NCBI GenBank assembly: GCA_029570205.1
Contig: JAKQSI010000070.1
Coordinates: forward strand, 1-53,253
Direction: 5' to 3'
Source: Candidatus Omnitrophota bacterium
GTDB lineage: Bacteria > Hinthialibacterota > Hinthialibacteria > Hinthialibacterales > JAKPRU01
Length of the DNA stretch: 53,253 nt
The position numbers and the translations under genes are program-made. Shown here in pieces: positions 8,099 to 17,270 of this stretch. Below the pieces are notes generated by a model. The model saw nothing but the letters and a program-made list of their open reading frames with translations. It was not told the origin of the DNA and made no database searches. Positions within the stretch are counted from its first letter, which is position 1; each line of letters opens with the position of its first letter.

Positions 8099-9211
8099 AT
8101 GAAAGCGCTGGTTACGGGAGGAGCCGGGTTCATCGGCTCCCATCTTACGGATGCGCTTCTCGCGGCGGGCCACCAGGTTCGGGTTTTCGACGTCCTCGAT
8201 CCGCAGGTCCACCCGGATGGAAGTAAGCCCAAATATCTCAGCAAAGACGTCGAGTTTGTGAAAGGCGACATTCGGGATATCGATGCGCTTCGGCGCGCTC
8301 TCAAGGGTCAGGAGGCTGTGTTCCACTACGCCGCTGCGGTCGGAGTGGCTCAATCACAATACAAGATCAAACATTATGTGGATGTCAACATCGGGGGAAC
8401 GGCGAACCTGTTGGACTTGCTGGTCAATGAGAAGACCTCTGTCAAGAAGGTGATTGTGGCGGTTTCGCAAACGGGGTACGGCGAAGGATGTTATCACTGT
8501 CCGAATCATGGCAATGTGCGCTCGTGGTCCCGTTCCGAAGAACAGTTGGCGAAAGGTATCTGGGAACACCTGTGCCCCGAATGCGGCGCGGAACTGTCAC
8601 CGATTCCGACGCCGGAAACGGCGGCGATGAAATGTTCGACGATCTATGCCCAGACAAAACGTCAGCAGGAAGACATGGCGCTGACCATCGGGACAACCTA
8701 TAACATACCGGCTGTCGCTCTACGGTTCTTCAATGTGTTCGGCCCCCGTCAGAGCCTGTCCAATCCGTATACCGGTGTGATGGCGATATTCCTGAGTCGC
8801 CTGGCAAACGGAAAGCCGCCGGTGATCTATGAAGATGGGCTGCAAACGCGGGATTTTGTTTCCGTCCACAATGTGGTTCAGGCCAGTATGCTGGCGCTTG
8901 AGAACCCGGCGGCAAACTACCAGGCCTACAATGTCGGTTCCGGCAAACCCACAACAATTCTGGAGGTCGCGCGGACTCTCGCCAGACTTACCTCCAATCC
9001 CATTGAGCCGGAAATTCTTTACAAGTACCGCAAAGGAGATACCCGTCATTGCACAGCGGATATCACCAAGATTCGCACGGAATTGGGATATGAACCGAAG
9101 GTGACATTTGAAGAAGGGCTGCGTGAGTTTATCGAATGGGCAAAAGATACGACACCGGAAGATAAATTCGAGCAGGCTGCAAAGGAATTGGCCGAGCGGG
9201 GATTAGTCTGA
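8099..9211 (+). CDS. NAD-dependent epimerase/dehydratase with zinc-ribbon insert
   Basis: An extended short-chain dehydrogenase probably acting on a nucleotide sugar (UDP-glucose 4-epimerase or dTDP-glucose dehydratase type). The Rossmann motif VTGGAGFIG is at residues 5-13. The catalytic Tyr183 and Lys187 sit in YAQTK, and Ser123 lies in [11 protein letters not shown]. Between Ser and Tyr is an insert of about 40 residues with two Cys pairs, Cys131/Cys134 and Cys159/Cys162, forming a likely zinc ribbon over the active site. The C-terminal half has the usual [23 protein letters not shown] and [11 protein letters not shown] blocks. The ATG at 8099 is fixed by GGAGG at 8088-8092; upstream in-frame codons precede the Rossmann start. 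The exact sugar is unknown. Confidence 0.92.
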   Translation: MKALVTGGAGFIGSHLTDALLAAGHQVRVFDVLDPQVHPDGSKPKYLSKDVEFVKGDIRDIDALRRALKGQEAVFHYAAAVGVAQSQYKIKHYVDVNIGGTANLLDLLVNEKTSVKKVIVAVSQTGYGEGCYHCPNHGNVRSWSRSEEQLAKGIWEHLCPECGAELSPIPTPETAAMKCSTIYAQTKRQQEDMALTIGTTYNIPAVALRFFNVFGPRQSLSNPYTGVMAIFLSRLANGKPPVIYEDGLQTRDFVSVHNVVQASMLALENPAANYQAYNVGSGKPTTILEVARTLARLTSNPIEPEILYKYRKGDTRHCTADITKIRTELGYEPKVTFEEGLREFIEWAKDTTPEDKFEQAAKELAERGLV

Positions 9212-9227
9212 TCGCGGGGGTCATCGG

Positions 9228-11105
<1,878 letters not shown>

Positions 11106-11160
11106 GATTTATCCCATCCAAGATCATCAAACAATGAACGTCGTGCTTCCGACTTTTCGA

Positions 11161-11266
11161 CGAGATTTCTCCCTTCGGTCGAAATGACAACAGGACCGCT
11201 GTCATTCCGAACGAACGTGAGGAATCTCAGGAGGTTAATCGGCTCGGCAGGAGCCTCGCCCTCCCT
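11161..11266. repeat. Palindromic element (GTCATTCCGAACGAA type) plus GGCTCGGCAGGAG motif
   Basis: Two inverted arms face each other: gagatttctcccttcggtcg...aaatgaca at about 11161-11189 and tgtcattccgaacgaacgtg...aggaatctc at about 11199-11230. A further short palindrome, ggctcggcaggagcctcgcc, lies at about 11241-11260. Together they fill the gap between the convergent DUF4091-like and UroD-like genes. They contain no coding signal. Confidence 0.65.
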
Positions 11267-11274
11267 TCACACAA

Positions 11275-12360
11275 TTACCGCCGCGCTTCTTCTAAGAGCG
11301 CCATGTAATTCTCCATCGGAATATAGCTGGGAATGGAGTTGCCGGAGCCGACTGCAAAGCGCCCCCTGGGAGCACAATGCTCGATCAGTTTCCGGGTGGC
11401 CGAACGAACGTCTTCCGATGTCCCCGCCGCCAAGATATTGATATCCACACCGCCCATGGTCGCGATTCGATCCCCATACAGGTCGTGGAATCGACTCGCA
11501 GGAAGGATGACATCCTCAAAAGAATGTTTCCCATCAATACCGACATCGTCTATAAAGGCGGGCATCAGCTGAAACATGCAGCCGCAGGAATGCAGACAAT
11601 ACGGCAGGCCGCGAGCGTGGGTCATTTCGGCGAACCGTTTGTGCCACGGCAGAAAGTACTGTTTCAAATGTCCCTCGGAGATCAGTAGCCCCGTACGGTG
11701 TCCGAGGTCTTCCCCCTGCAATACCATGCAGAGGCCATCCAGTTCCAGGAACGCTTCGTAATACTTTTCAATGCACCGTCCGGCACGTTCGGTGACCGCC
11801 GCAACCAGATCCGGGCTATCGTGAAGAGCGAAGCAAAGCCCCTCGTAGGACATCAGGTTGCTGACCGTTTCATAGATCCCGCCCGCATGACAGGTAATCA
11901 TTCCCATGCCCTCCGGCAGGTGTTCCGCAACATAAACCAGCGCCTCCAGGTGCGCCTCGGATGGAGTATCGGGCCAGGGGTAAGACTCAAATTCCTGCCA
12001 TGTCCCGATTTCGCCCTTGTGGAGGTTCACCCAGTTTCGCATGGTGCGGCCCTTCGTTCCGGTATCCGGCGCGGAAAGCCCCGTTCCGGTGAATCCGGCC
12101 GTGAGTTCCAAGCGGACATAGTCATACCCGGCGGCACGCCAGAACGCGGCAAGGTTGTCGAGATACAACGTAGAAATAGAAAGCTCTTCCCAACCCGCCT
12201 CAGCCCATGGCCGCCCCAGGATGTCGGTCACGACCTCACGCATGAGGACCTCATCCACCAGGTATTCCACCATCGGAGGACGGTCTGGGATGATCTCCCC
12301 GCGAATCGTTTGGATGAATCGTTCGATATCGGGTGTCGGGTGTTGTTGAAAGATGTTCAT
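11275..12360 (-). CDS. Uroporphyrinogen decarboxylase-fold protein (methyltransferase-like)
   Basis: A 361-aa protein of the URO-D superfamily. The sequence keeps the late metal-site motif LHSCGCMFQLMPAFID (H-x-C-G) and IATMGGVDINILAAG, both usual in MtaA/CmuA-type corrinoid methyltransferases. The haem-enzyme N-terminal arginine motif of true HemE is not evident. Members with the HxCG site usually bind zinc and move methyl groups between corrinoid proteins and thiols; many related proteins in this type of genome lack a tested function. No corrinoid-binding protein or activase is adjacent. The ATG at 12360 begins MNIFQQHPTPDIERF, a normal start for the family. Convergent with the DUF4091-like gene. 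Confidence 0.82.
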   Translation of the reverse strand: MNIFQQHPTPDIERFIQTIRGEIIPDRPPMVEYLVDEVLMREVVTDILGRPWAEAGWEELSISTLYLDNLAAFWRAAGYDYVRLELTAGFTGTGLSAPDTGTKGRTMRNWVNLHKGEIGTWQEFESYPWPDTPSEAHLEALVYVAEHLPEGMGMITCHAGGIYETVSNLMSYEGLCFALHDSPDLVAAVTERAGRCIEKYYEAFLELDGLCMVLQGEDLGHRTGLLISEGHLKQYFLPWHKRFAEMTHARGLPYCLHSCGCMFQLMPAFIDDVGIDGKHSFEDVILPASRFHDLYGDRIATMGGVDINILAAGTSEDVRSATRKLIEHCAPRGRFAVGSGNSIPSYIPMENYMALLEEARR

Positions 12361-12439
12361 GGAATGAAGTCCGTTCGTTCTATGTCTTGTCGATTGCAGA
12401 TTCTCTCATCCTTTTCTCTTGCAGGAAGGAAGCGGGTAT

Positions 12440-12468
12440 TTGGATCTTCGACCGGTTTGAACTATAAT
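12440..12468 (+). promoter_or_regulatory. Sigma-70-type promoter for the antitoxin-like gene
   Basis: TTGGAT (12440-12445) and TATAAT (12463-12468) are separated by 17 bases, 45 bases ahead of the ATG at 12513. The perfect -10 and ideal spacing make this one of the clearer promoters in the window. Confidence 0.6.
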
Positions 12469-12512
12469 CCCAGCAGAGCCACGTCCGGGCAAGAACGGAG
12501 GGTCGTTCGGTC

Positions 12513-12857
12513 ATGTCCATCTCTCATCTTCCTGCGAAAGAGTATATCACCGACGCCAACGGGCGAATTATCAAGGTCGTTCTGGATTGGGAGGAATACA
12601 AGAAAATGATTGCCATTCTGGAGGATGAGGGACTTTATCGCGCGATGATGGAGGTGAAAGACGAGGTCCCGCTGCGAGTGGAGGAAGCCTCACTTGAGCT
12701 CGGTCACACCACCCGGTGTCCTGTGAGTTATCAATCAACAGACAGAGATGCCTGTCCCACTAGGGTGGACCCTCACCCGAATCTTCCCACAGACAGAGGG
12801 AGAAGAACGCTCTCCCAAGGTTTCCCTGTCAACGGGCGACCGATGGGTGATGTTTGA
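12513..12857 (+). CDS. Antitoxin-like protein with repeat-derived C-terminal tail
   Basis: The first 63 residues resemble small antitoxins of the Phd/YefM-related or RelB-like kind: EYITDANGRIIKVVLDWEEY followed by a helical acidic part (KKMIAILEDEGLYRAMMEV). Typical members are 70-90 aa. Here the frame runs on for about 50 more residues (HTTRCPVSYQSTDRDACPTR onward) encoded by two intergenic hairpin elements, so the native C-terminus seems to have been replaced. No RelE/ParE-type toxin follows; the next gene encodes a membrane protein. It is either a solitary antitoxin or a remnant. The ATG at 12513 lies downstream of a good promoter. The stop overlaps the next start by eight bases. Confidence 0.6.
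   Translation: MSISHLPAKEYITDANGRIIKVVLDWEEYKKMIAILEDEGLYRAMMEVKDEVPLRVEEASLELGHTTRCPVSYQSTDRDACPTRVDPHPNLPTDRGRRTLSQGFPVNGRPMGDV
12739..12828. repeat. Two adjacent hairpin elements inside a reading frame
   Basis: gacagagatgcctgtcccac (12741-12760) belongs to the ACAGGC...GCCTGT family. The following ccctcacccgaatcttccc... with gggagaagaacgctctccc belongs to the CCCTCACCC/CTCTCCC family also seen at 13763, 37743 and 40111. Both lie within the 3' part of the antitoxin-like frame. Confidence 0.65.
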
Positions 12858-13227
12858 GCTGGAGATTGTGCTGATTCTGCGGCTGGCGCTTTCTGTGGGC
12901 GCGATTGCGCTGATCACAGCGGGGTTGTCGCTGTTTTCGGGGGCGGCCACGGAACGCGGCCTGTTTGATCGTCGCTGCCTGGTGGGGACATCGGTCGCCT
13001 GGGTAATGATCGAAACAGTGGTTTTCTTTCAGCGCCTCTTGCCGCCGGTTCCGTGGGCGCTGTTCTGTGGCCTGGAGTTTTTTCTGCATACCGGAATGCT
13101 GTCTCGTCTGCTTGGACGGTCCATGATATCCACTCTTCCGATATCGCTGCTTCACGCCGGAATGATTGCGTTTGTTTTGATGACGATTATACTGATGCTG
13201 GAGGGAATGGCGGTTGGAAATGTCTGA
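12850..13227 (+). CDS. Small four-helix membrane protein, unknown
   Basis: An unrecognised hydrophobic protein of 125 aa with about four membrane helices: residues 3-28 (LEIVLILRLALSVGAIALIT), 40-58, 62-82 and 92-118 (ISLLHAGMIAFVLMTIILML). A frame is open upstream to 12748, but that part is repeat-derived and hydrophilic, so the ATG at 12850 (MFELEIVLIL) is preferred despite a weak ribosome site. It sits 12 bases before hicB and after the antitoxin-like gene. It could be an ordinary accessory membrane protein or a membrane-acting partner of a neighbouring antitoxin; the sequence does not decide. Confidence 0.6.
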   Translation: MFELEIVLILRLALSVGAIALITAGLSLFSGAATERGLFDRRCLVGTSVAWVMIETVVFFQRLLPPVPWALFCGLEFFLHTGMLSRLLGRSMISTLPISLLHAGMIAFVLMTIILMLEGMAVGNV

Positions 13228-13239
13228 AAGGAGATCATT

Positions 13240-13530
13240 GTGAATCCTGTGCCTCCCATGCCCAGTCCGGAATATACGGCCGAAATACGGAAGGAAGGCG
13301 ACCAATTCATTGCCCACGCCGTTCCGCTGGATGTGATGAGTTCCGGCCTCACACCGGAGGAGGCAAAAGAAGCCCTGGATGAAGCTCTGCACCTGTTTCT
13401 TCGGACGGCGATGGAGATGGGAACATTGGACGAGATTCTCCAGGAAGCGGGATACGAATTCCGGGATGGAATTTGGGTGGAGCCTGCATTGGTTACGGTT
13501 GAGAGGCGCTCGACCGCTGTTGGCGCCTGA
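13240..13530 (+). CDS. hicB: HicB-family antitoxin
   Basis: The antitoxin of a HicAB type II toxin-antitoxin pair. The partial RNase-H-like HicB fold is visible: YTAEIRKEGDQFIAHAVPL, then the helix TPEEAKEALDEALHLFL and a C-terminal segment (EILQEAGYEFRDGIWVEP). At 96 aa it is within the normal range for versions without a separate DNA-binding domain. GTG is the start, fixed by AAAGGAG (13227-13233) seven bases ahead. It normally binds HicA and covers its catalytic histidine. The hicA reading frame starts two bases after this stop but is frameshifted, so the antitoxin may now have no active partner. Confidence 0.85.
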   Translation: MNPVPPMPSPEYTAEIRKEGDQFIAHAVPLDVMSSGLTPEEAKEALDEALHLFLRTAMEMGTLDEILQEAGYEFRDGIWVEPALVTVERRSTAVGA

Positions 13531-13532
13531 GT

Positions 13533-13756
13533 ATGCCGAAAATTGCCCCGGTCCATTGGAGGGTTCTTGAAAGGGTATTCCTGAATGCCGGATTTCGATT
13601 CGTTCGACAGGAGGGAAGTCACCCAGCCTGCACGAAGCAGGGTATAATCAGACTATCATTCCTGTCTATACGGAAGTACCGGTGGCGATCATTCGCAATA
13701 ATTTGAAAGCCGCCGGCATCTCCAGAGACGAGTATTTCCGGTTGTTGGAAGGATGA
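13533..13756 (+). pseudogene. hicA: hicA toxin gene with a one-base frameshift
   Basis: Translation from the ATG at 13533 gives MPKIAPVHWRVLERVFLNAG and continues as a clear HicA mRNA interferase through the catalytic histidine (His30 in QEGSHP) to Arg40. It then leaves the family. In the other frame, from 13652, the HicA sequence resumes as TIIPVYTEVPVAIIRNNLKA then GISRDEYFRLLEG, ending at TGA 13754-13756. One base is missing between 13651 and 13652. As read, the product is a 58-residue peptide ending in an unrelated tail, which should not fold as HicA. Either the toxin was inactivated or the base was lost in assembly. It starts two bases after hicB. Confidence 0.85.
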
Positions 13757-13762
13757 GAAGAA

Positions 13763-13797
13763 CCCTCACCCCGGCTCTCTCCCGGGGGAGAGAGGAC
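13763..13797. repeat. CCCTCACCCC/CTCTCCC hairpin element
   Basis: ccctcaccccggctctctcc followed by cgggggagagaggac. The stem is CTCTCTCCC/GGGAGAGAG. It lies just after the hicA end; the same family occurs at 37743-37773 and 40111-40146. Confidence 0.7.
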
Positions 13798-13931
13798 TTT
13801 GAGATCCTGCGAAGAATAGGGGGGCCTGAAGACTACCGCCCGCATCGGCCACACCCCTACTTGATCCCTGCGCCGTCCCGTATCAGAATCATACGGTTCA
13901 TGCCGAGGACTATCGGACACAAGGTGTGTTC

Positions 13932-15854
13932 ATGAAGATCAGTATTCGAAGACGATTGGCGGTGGGTATCCTGGGCGGCACACTCCTGATAGTGGCCATC
14001 ATTATGGGGATCACGTATTATTACGGGCGCATCGAGACCTTGCGTGAGGTGGAATCCGGAGCGAAGAATTTGGCGCGCAGTTACGCGGAATTGTTCGAGG
14101 TCACCTTTCAGAAAACGGCCAAGGTTCCCACCATGCTGGGCGTCTACCTGGAGACGCATCCCAACATAACCGACGACGATCTTCGAAGCCTGATGCAGGA
14201 AACTCTTCGGCGGAATCCCGAAGTTTACGGGTCCGCTGTCGCATTCGAGCCGAACAGTTTTATTCCGGAACGGTACTATCACTCGCCCTATTATTATCAA
14301 AACGGGGAAAAACTGACATTTGTGCAGCTGGGCAATGAGGAATACGACTATTTCAAGTGGGACTGGTACCGCCTGCCGAAAGAAGCGGATGAACCGTACT
14401 GGACCGAGCCGTATCGCGACATCGGCGGCGGCGAAGTGATCATGACCACTTATTCGGTTCCATTCCATAAGAACGGTCGTTTCTGGGGAATCGCCACGAT
14501 TGATATTTCCCTGGGGGATCTCATGGAGAAGGTTCGCAGATTGCAGGTTGGGCAAACCGGCTATGCGTTTATCCTGAGCCGGGAAGGTAAATTTGTCACG
14601 TTCCCCAAGCCGGAAAAGGTCATGCAGAGCGGGTTAGAGGAATACGATAAGCGGATTGCCGCTCGAATGACCTCCGGCCAGGAAGGGATTGAACCATTTG
14701 ACGACCCGGTTACCGGCCAGGAAGCCTGGATTCTTTTCACCCCGATTCGATCCAGCGGCTGGTCGTTCGCGGTGGTCTATCCTGTCAAAGAAATCCTTTC
14801 CAGTGTTATTGCCCTGCAACGACGCATGTTTGGGATCGGGGCGTTGGGGCTGTTGGTGATTTTCGGAATCATCACGGTCCTGGCCCGGACGATCACCCGG
14901 CCTCTCGAAGCGTTTGTCGGCACGGCCAGACGGATTGCGGATGGCGATCTGGACCAGCCGCTACCCGCGACCCGGTTTGAGGATGAAATCCATGATCTTT
15001 CCATGGCCTTCGGAAAAATGATGCGGGATCTCAAGCAGTACATGAACGATCTTGCGCGCACCGTCTCCGAAAAGGAGCGTATCGAGAGCGAGCTGAAAAT
15101 TGCGCGGGATATTCAGCGTTCCATTCTTCCGAGAACCTTCCCACCGTTCCCCGAACAGAACGAGTTCGATGTTTATGCGGTCAATATCTCCGCAAAAGAG
15201 GTTGGCGGAGATTTTTACGATTTCTTTTATGTAGATGACCGGACCCTTGGTTTTGTGATTGCCGATGTTTCGGGGAAAGGAGTTCCGGCAGCGCTTTATA
15301 TGGCGGTAAGCCGGACCCTGTTGAAAGCGACCGCTCTTCGCGGCTTTCCGCCCGGCGAATGTCTTGAGAAAGTCAATCACCTGTTGATTGCCGACAATGA
15401 ATCCACCATGTTTGTCACGCTTTTCTATGGGACTATCAATGTACACACGGGCGATCTCCAGTATGCGAATGGAGGACACAATCTCCCGTACATCAAGAGG
15501 AAGAACGGCGATTTGGAATGTCTGAGTGATGCGCACGGTTTGATTTTAGGCATTATGGATGACACGACCTATGGGACCAGTTCGTTGAAATTGAAGAAAG
15601 GGGATGCGGTTTTTCTATACACGGATGGGGTAAATGAAGCCGAGGACGGTTCGGGTTCGTTTTTCGGCATGAACCGTCTGGAAACCTGTCTGAAGGAGAT
15701 GGATTTCTGTTCTGTGGAGGAGGCCGTCGCAAAAGTGAAAGCGGAAGTGAGCCGGTTTACCGGGGATGCCGTTCAATCGGACGATATCACCATGATGGCG
15801 CTGCAATACATGGGTCCGGACGGTGAGGAATCCCTGCCGCCACAGACAATGTAA
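13932..15854 (+). CDS. Cache-HAMP-PP2C (RsbU/SpoIIE-type) signalling phosphatase
   Basis: A membrane sensor phosphatase, 640 aa. A first membrane helix (residues about 10-30) and a second (about 290-312, IGALGLLVIFGIITVLA) flank a periplasmic double Cache sensor domain (WYRLPKEADEPYWTEPYRD, VQLGNEEYDYFKWDW are typical). HAMP (315-367) and a short coiled coil (EKERIESELKIARDIQRSIL) lead to the PP2C domain (410-625) with metal-binding motifs GGDFYDFFYV, IADVSGKGVPAALYM, LYTDGVNEAED and DDITMMAL. It should dephosphorylate a STAS-domain antagonist, and one is encoded 128 bases downstream. The ATG at 13932 follows AAGG at 13921. No RsbW-type kinase is present nearby. Confidence 0.94.
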   Translation: MKISIRRRLAVGILGGTLLIVAIIMGITYYYGRIETLREVESGAKNLARSYAELFEVTFQKTAKVPTMLGVYLETHPNITDDDLRSLMQETLRRNPEVYGSAVAFEPNSFIPERYYHSPYYYQNGEKLTFVQLGNEEYDYFKWDWYRLPKEADEPYWTEPYRDIGGGEVIMTTYSVPFHKNGRFWGIATIDISLGDLMEKVRRLQVGQTGYAFILSREGKFVTFPKPEKVMQSGLEEYDKRIAARMTSGQEGIEPFDDPVTGQEAWILFTPIRSSGWSFAVVYPVKEILSSVIALQRRMFGIGALGLLVIFGIITVLARTITRPLEAFVGTARRIADGDLDQPLPATRFEDEIHDLSMAFGKMMRDLKQYMNDLARTVSEKERIESELKIARDIQRSILPRTFPPFPEQNEFDVYAVNISAKEVGGDFYDFFYVDDRTLGFVIADVSGKGVPAALYMAVSRTLLKATALRGFPPGECLEKVNHLLIADNESTMFVTLFYGTINVHTGDLQYANGGHNLPYIKRKNGDLECLSDAHGLILGIMDDTTYGTSSLKLKKGDAVFLYTDGVNEAEDGSGSFFGMNRLETCLKEMDFCSVEEAVAKVKAEVSRFTGDAVQSDDITMMALQYMGPDGEESLPPQTM

Positions 15855-15982
15855 AAAGCAGACATGGCGGACGGTGTGGACAGGATGGACGGAGCAGGGG
15901 GAAGAAGGGTCCCGTTCGAGGAGGGAAGATCAGTTCGGCAACAGGGTATCCGGTTCGCCTCGCGCAGAAGGAGTTTCCCGAA

Positions 15983-16324
15983 ATGAACATTGTCGGATAT
16001 AACGATCGAGATGTGCTGGTTTTCCGTATCGAGGGGCGGCTGGATTCCGACACCTGCGAACGTGTCTCCAGTCAGCTGGATTCCTGGGTGGACAGCGGGG
16101 AGATGTGGCTGGTGGGAGATCTGTCGGATTTGGAATATATCAACACATTCGGCATCCGGGTTTTCCTGTCGGCGCACAGGAAACTTCTGATTCGCGGGGG
16201 AAGCCTGGTCTTGTTCGGCTTGAAAGAAACCGCCAAAGAGATTTTTGGAATCACCGGCGTGGGCGATATGATTCCGGTGGTCGCGTCGAAAGCCGATGCC
16301 CTCGCGATGATTCAACGTGGCTGA
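15983..16324 (+). CDS. STAS-domain anti-sigma factor antagonist
   Basis: A 113-aa single STAS domain (RsbV/SpoIIAA type), probably the substrate of the adjacent PP2C phosphatase. Recognisable blocks are LVFRIEGRLDSDTC, LVGDLSDLEYINTFGIRVFL and RGGSLVLFGLKETAKEIFGI. The loop before the conserved Gly-[IL]-[RG]-V helix, which normally reads D/S-S-[SA]-G and holds the phosphorylated serine, reads Asn-Thr-Phe-Gly here. The usual serines are absent; threonine is the only hydroxyl residue. It may be phosphorylated on threonine or not at all. The ATG at 15983 follows AAGGAG (15968-15973). No kinase partner is visible in the window. Confidence 0.9.
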   Translation: MNIVGYNDRDVLVFRIEGRLDSDTCERVSSQLDSWVDSGEMWLVGDLSDLEYINTFGIRVFLSAHRKLLIRGGSLVLFGLKETAKEIFGITGVGDMIPVVASKADALAMIQRG

Positions 16325-16413
16325 GGCGCACCCCATCTCCATGGCAGGCGCGGTTCCACGATTCCCTTCCCCCGTGTTACCATCCGCTGTCATATCTTCA
16401 CAGGAGACCTGCT

Positions 16414-17232
16414 ATGAATGTCATACAATTGAAGAACGCGATTCGCGACGGCCGGAAGGTGTTTGGGACACTGGTGGAATCCACATCGGCGCACTGGCCA
16501 AATCATTTGAAGAATACCGGATTGGATTTTGTCTTTCTTGACACGGAGCATATTGTTCTTGACCGGGAAAGCCTTTCCTGGATGTGCCGAACCTATGAGG
16601 CGGTGGGCCTTGCGCCGATTGTACGAATCCCCTCACCGGACCCGTTTGCCGCATGTCAGGCTCTCGATGGCGGCGCGGCAGGGATTCTCGCTCCTTATGT
16701 GGAGACAGTCGAGCAGGTAAAAAGCCTTCGTGGCGCGGTGAAACTCAAACCGATCAAAGGCCGCCGCCTGGAACGTATCCTGAACGGCCAGGAAGAAATG
16801 GAACCGGAGCTTGAGCGATATATCACGGAGCGCAACCGGAACAACCTGCTCCTGGTGAATATCGAGAGCATTCCGGCGATGGAGAATCTGGATGCGATCC
16901 TGTCCGTTCCCGACCTGGACGGCATTGTGATCGGCCCGCATGATCTCTCATGCAGCCTTGCCATCCCGGAACAATACCAGCACCCGCACTTTATCGCGGC
17001 CATTCGAACCATCGTTACCAAAACCCGTGAACATGGCCGGATTGCGGGTATTCATTTCATGGGATGCGGCCCGGTTTCCCTTGCGATCGACTGGCTGAAC
17101 ATGGGAATCAATCTGCATATTCAACATGCCGATATCGCTTTTGTTACACGCGGAATTGTCGAGGATATCGAAGCGATGCGTGCCGCGCTCGGGGAAAAGG
17201 CTGCCGGGAAATCCGAGCAGATTATTGTCTAG
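16414..17232 (+). CDS. HpcH/HpaI-family aldolase
   Basis: A class II pyruvate-dependent aldolase family member (relatives cleave 2-keto-3-deoxy-glucarate or 4-hydroxy-2-oxo-heptanedioate). Signatures are FGTLVESTSAHWPNHLKNTG, FVFLDTEH (metal/substrate site), ALDGGAAGILAPYVETVEQV, LLVNIESIPAMENLD (metal-binding Glu) and DGIVIGPHDLSCSLAIPEQY. Length 272 aa is slightly over the usual 250-260. The start at 16414 is set by AGGAGA at 16402-16407. It is followed 38 bases later by a glycoside-hydrolase-like gene, so a role in breaking down a sugar acid released from polymers is reasonable but inferred. Confidence 0.9.
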   Translation: MNVIQLKNAIRDGRKVFGTLVESTSAHWPNHLKNTGLDFVFLDTEHIVLDRESLSWMCRTYEAVGLAPIVRIPSPDPFAACQALDGGAAGILAPYVETVEQVKSLRGAVKLKPIKGRRLERILNGQEEMEPELERYITERNRNNLLLVNIESIPAMENLDAILSVPDLDGIVIGPHDLSCSLAIPEQYQHPHFIAAIRTIVTKTREHGRIAGIHFMGCGPVSLAIDWLNMGINLHIQHADIAFVTRGIVEDIEAMRAALGEKAAGKSEQIIV

Positions 17233-17270
17233 GGAACAAAGAGAAAGTTTTTACGAATCAGGAGTTGTCC

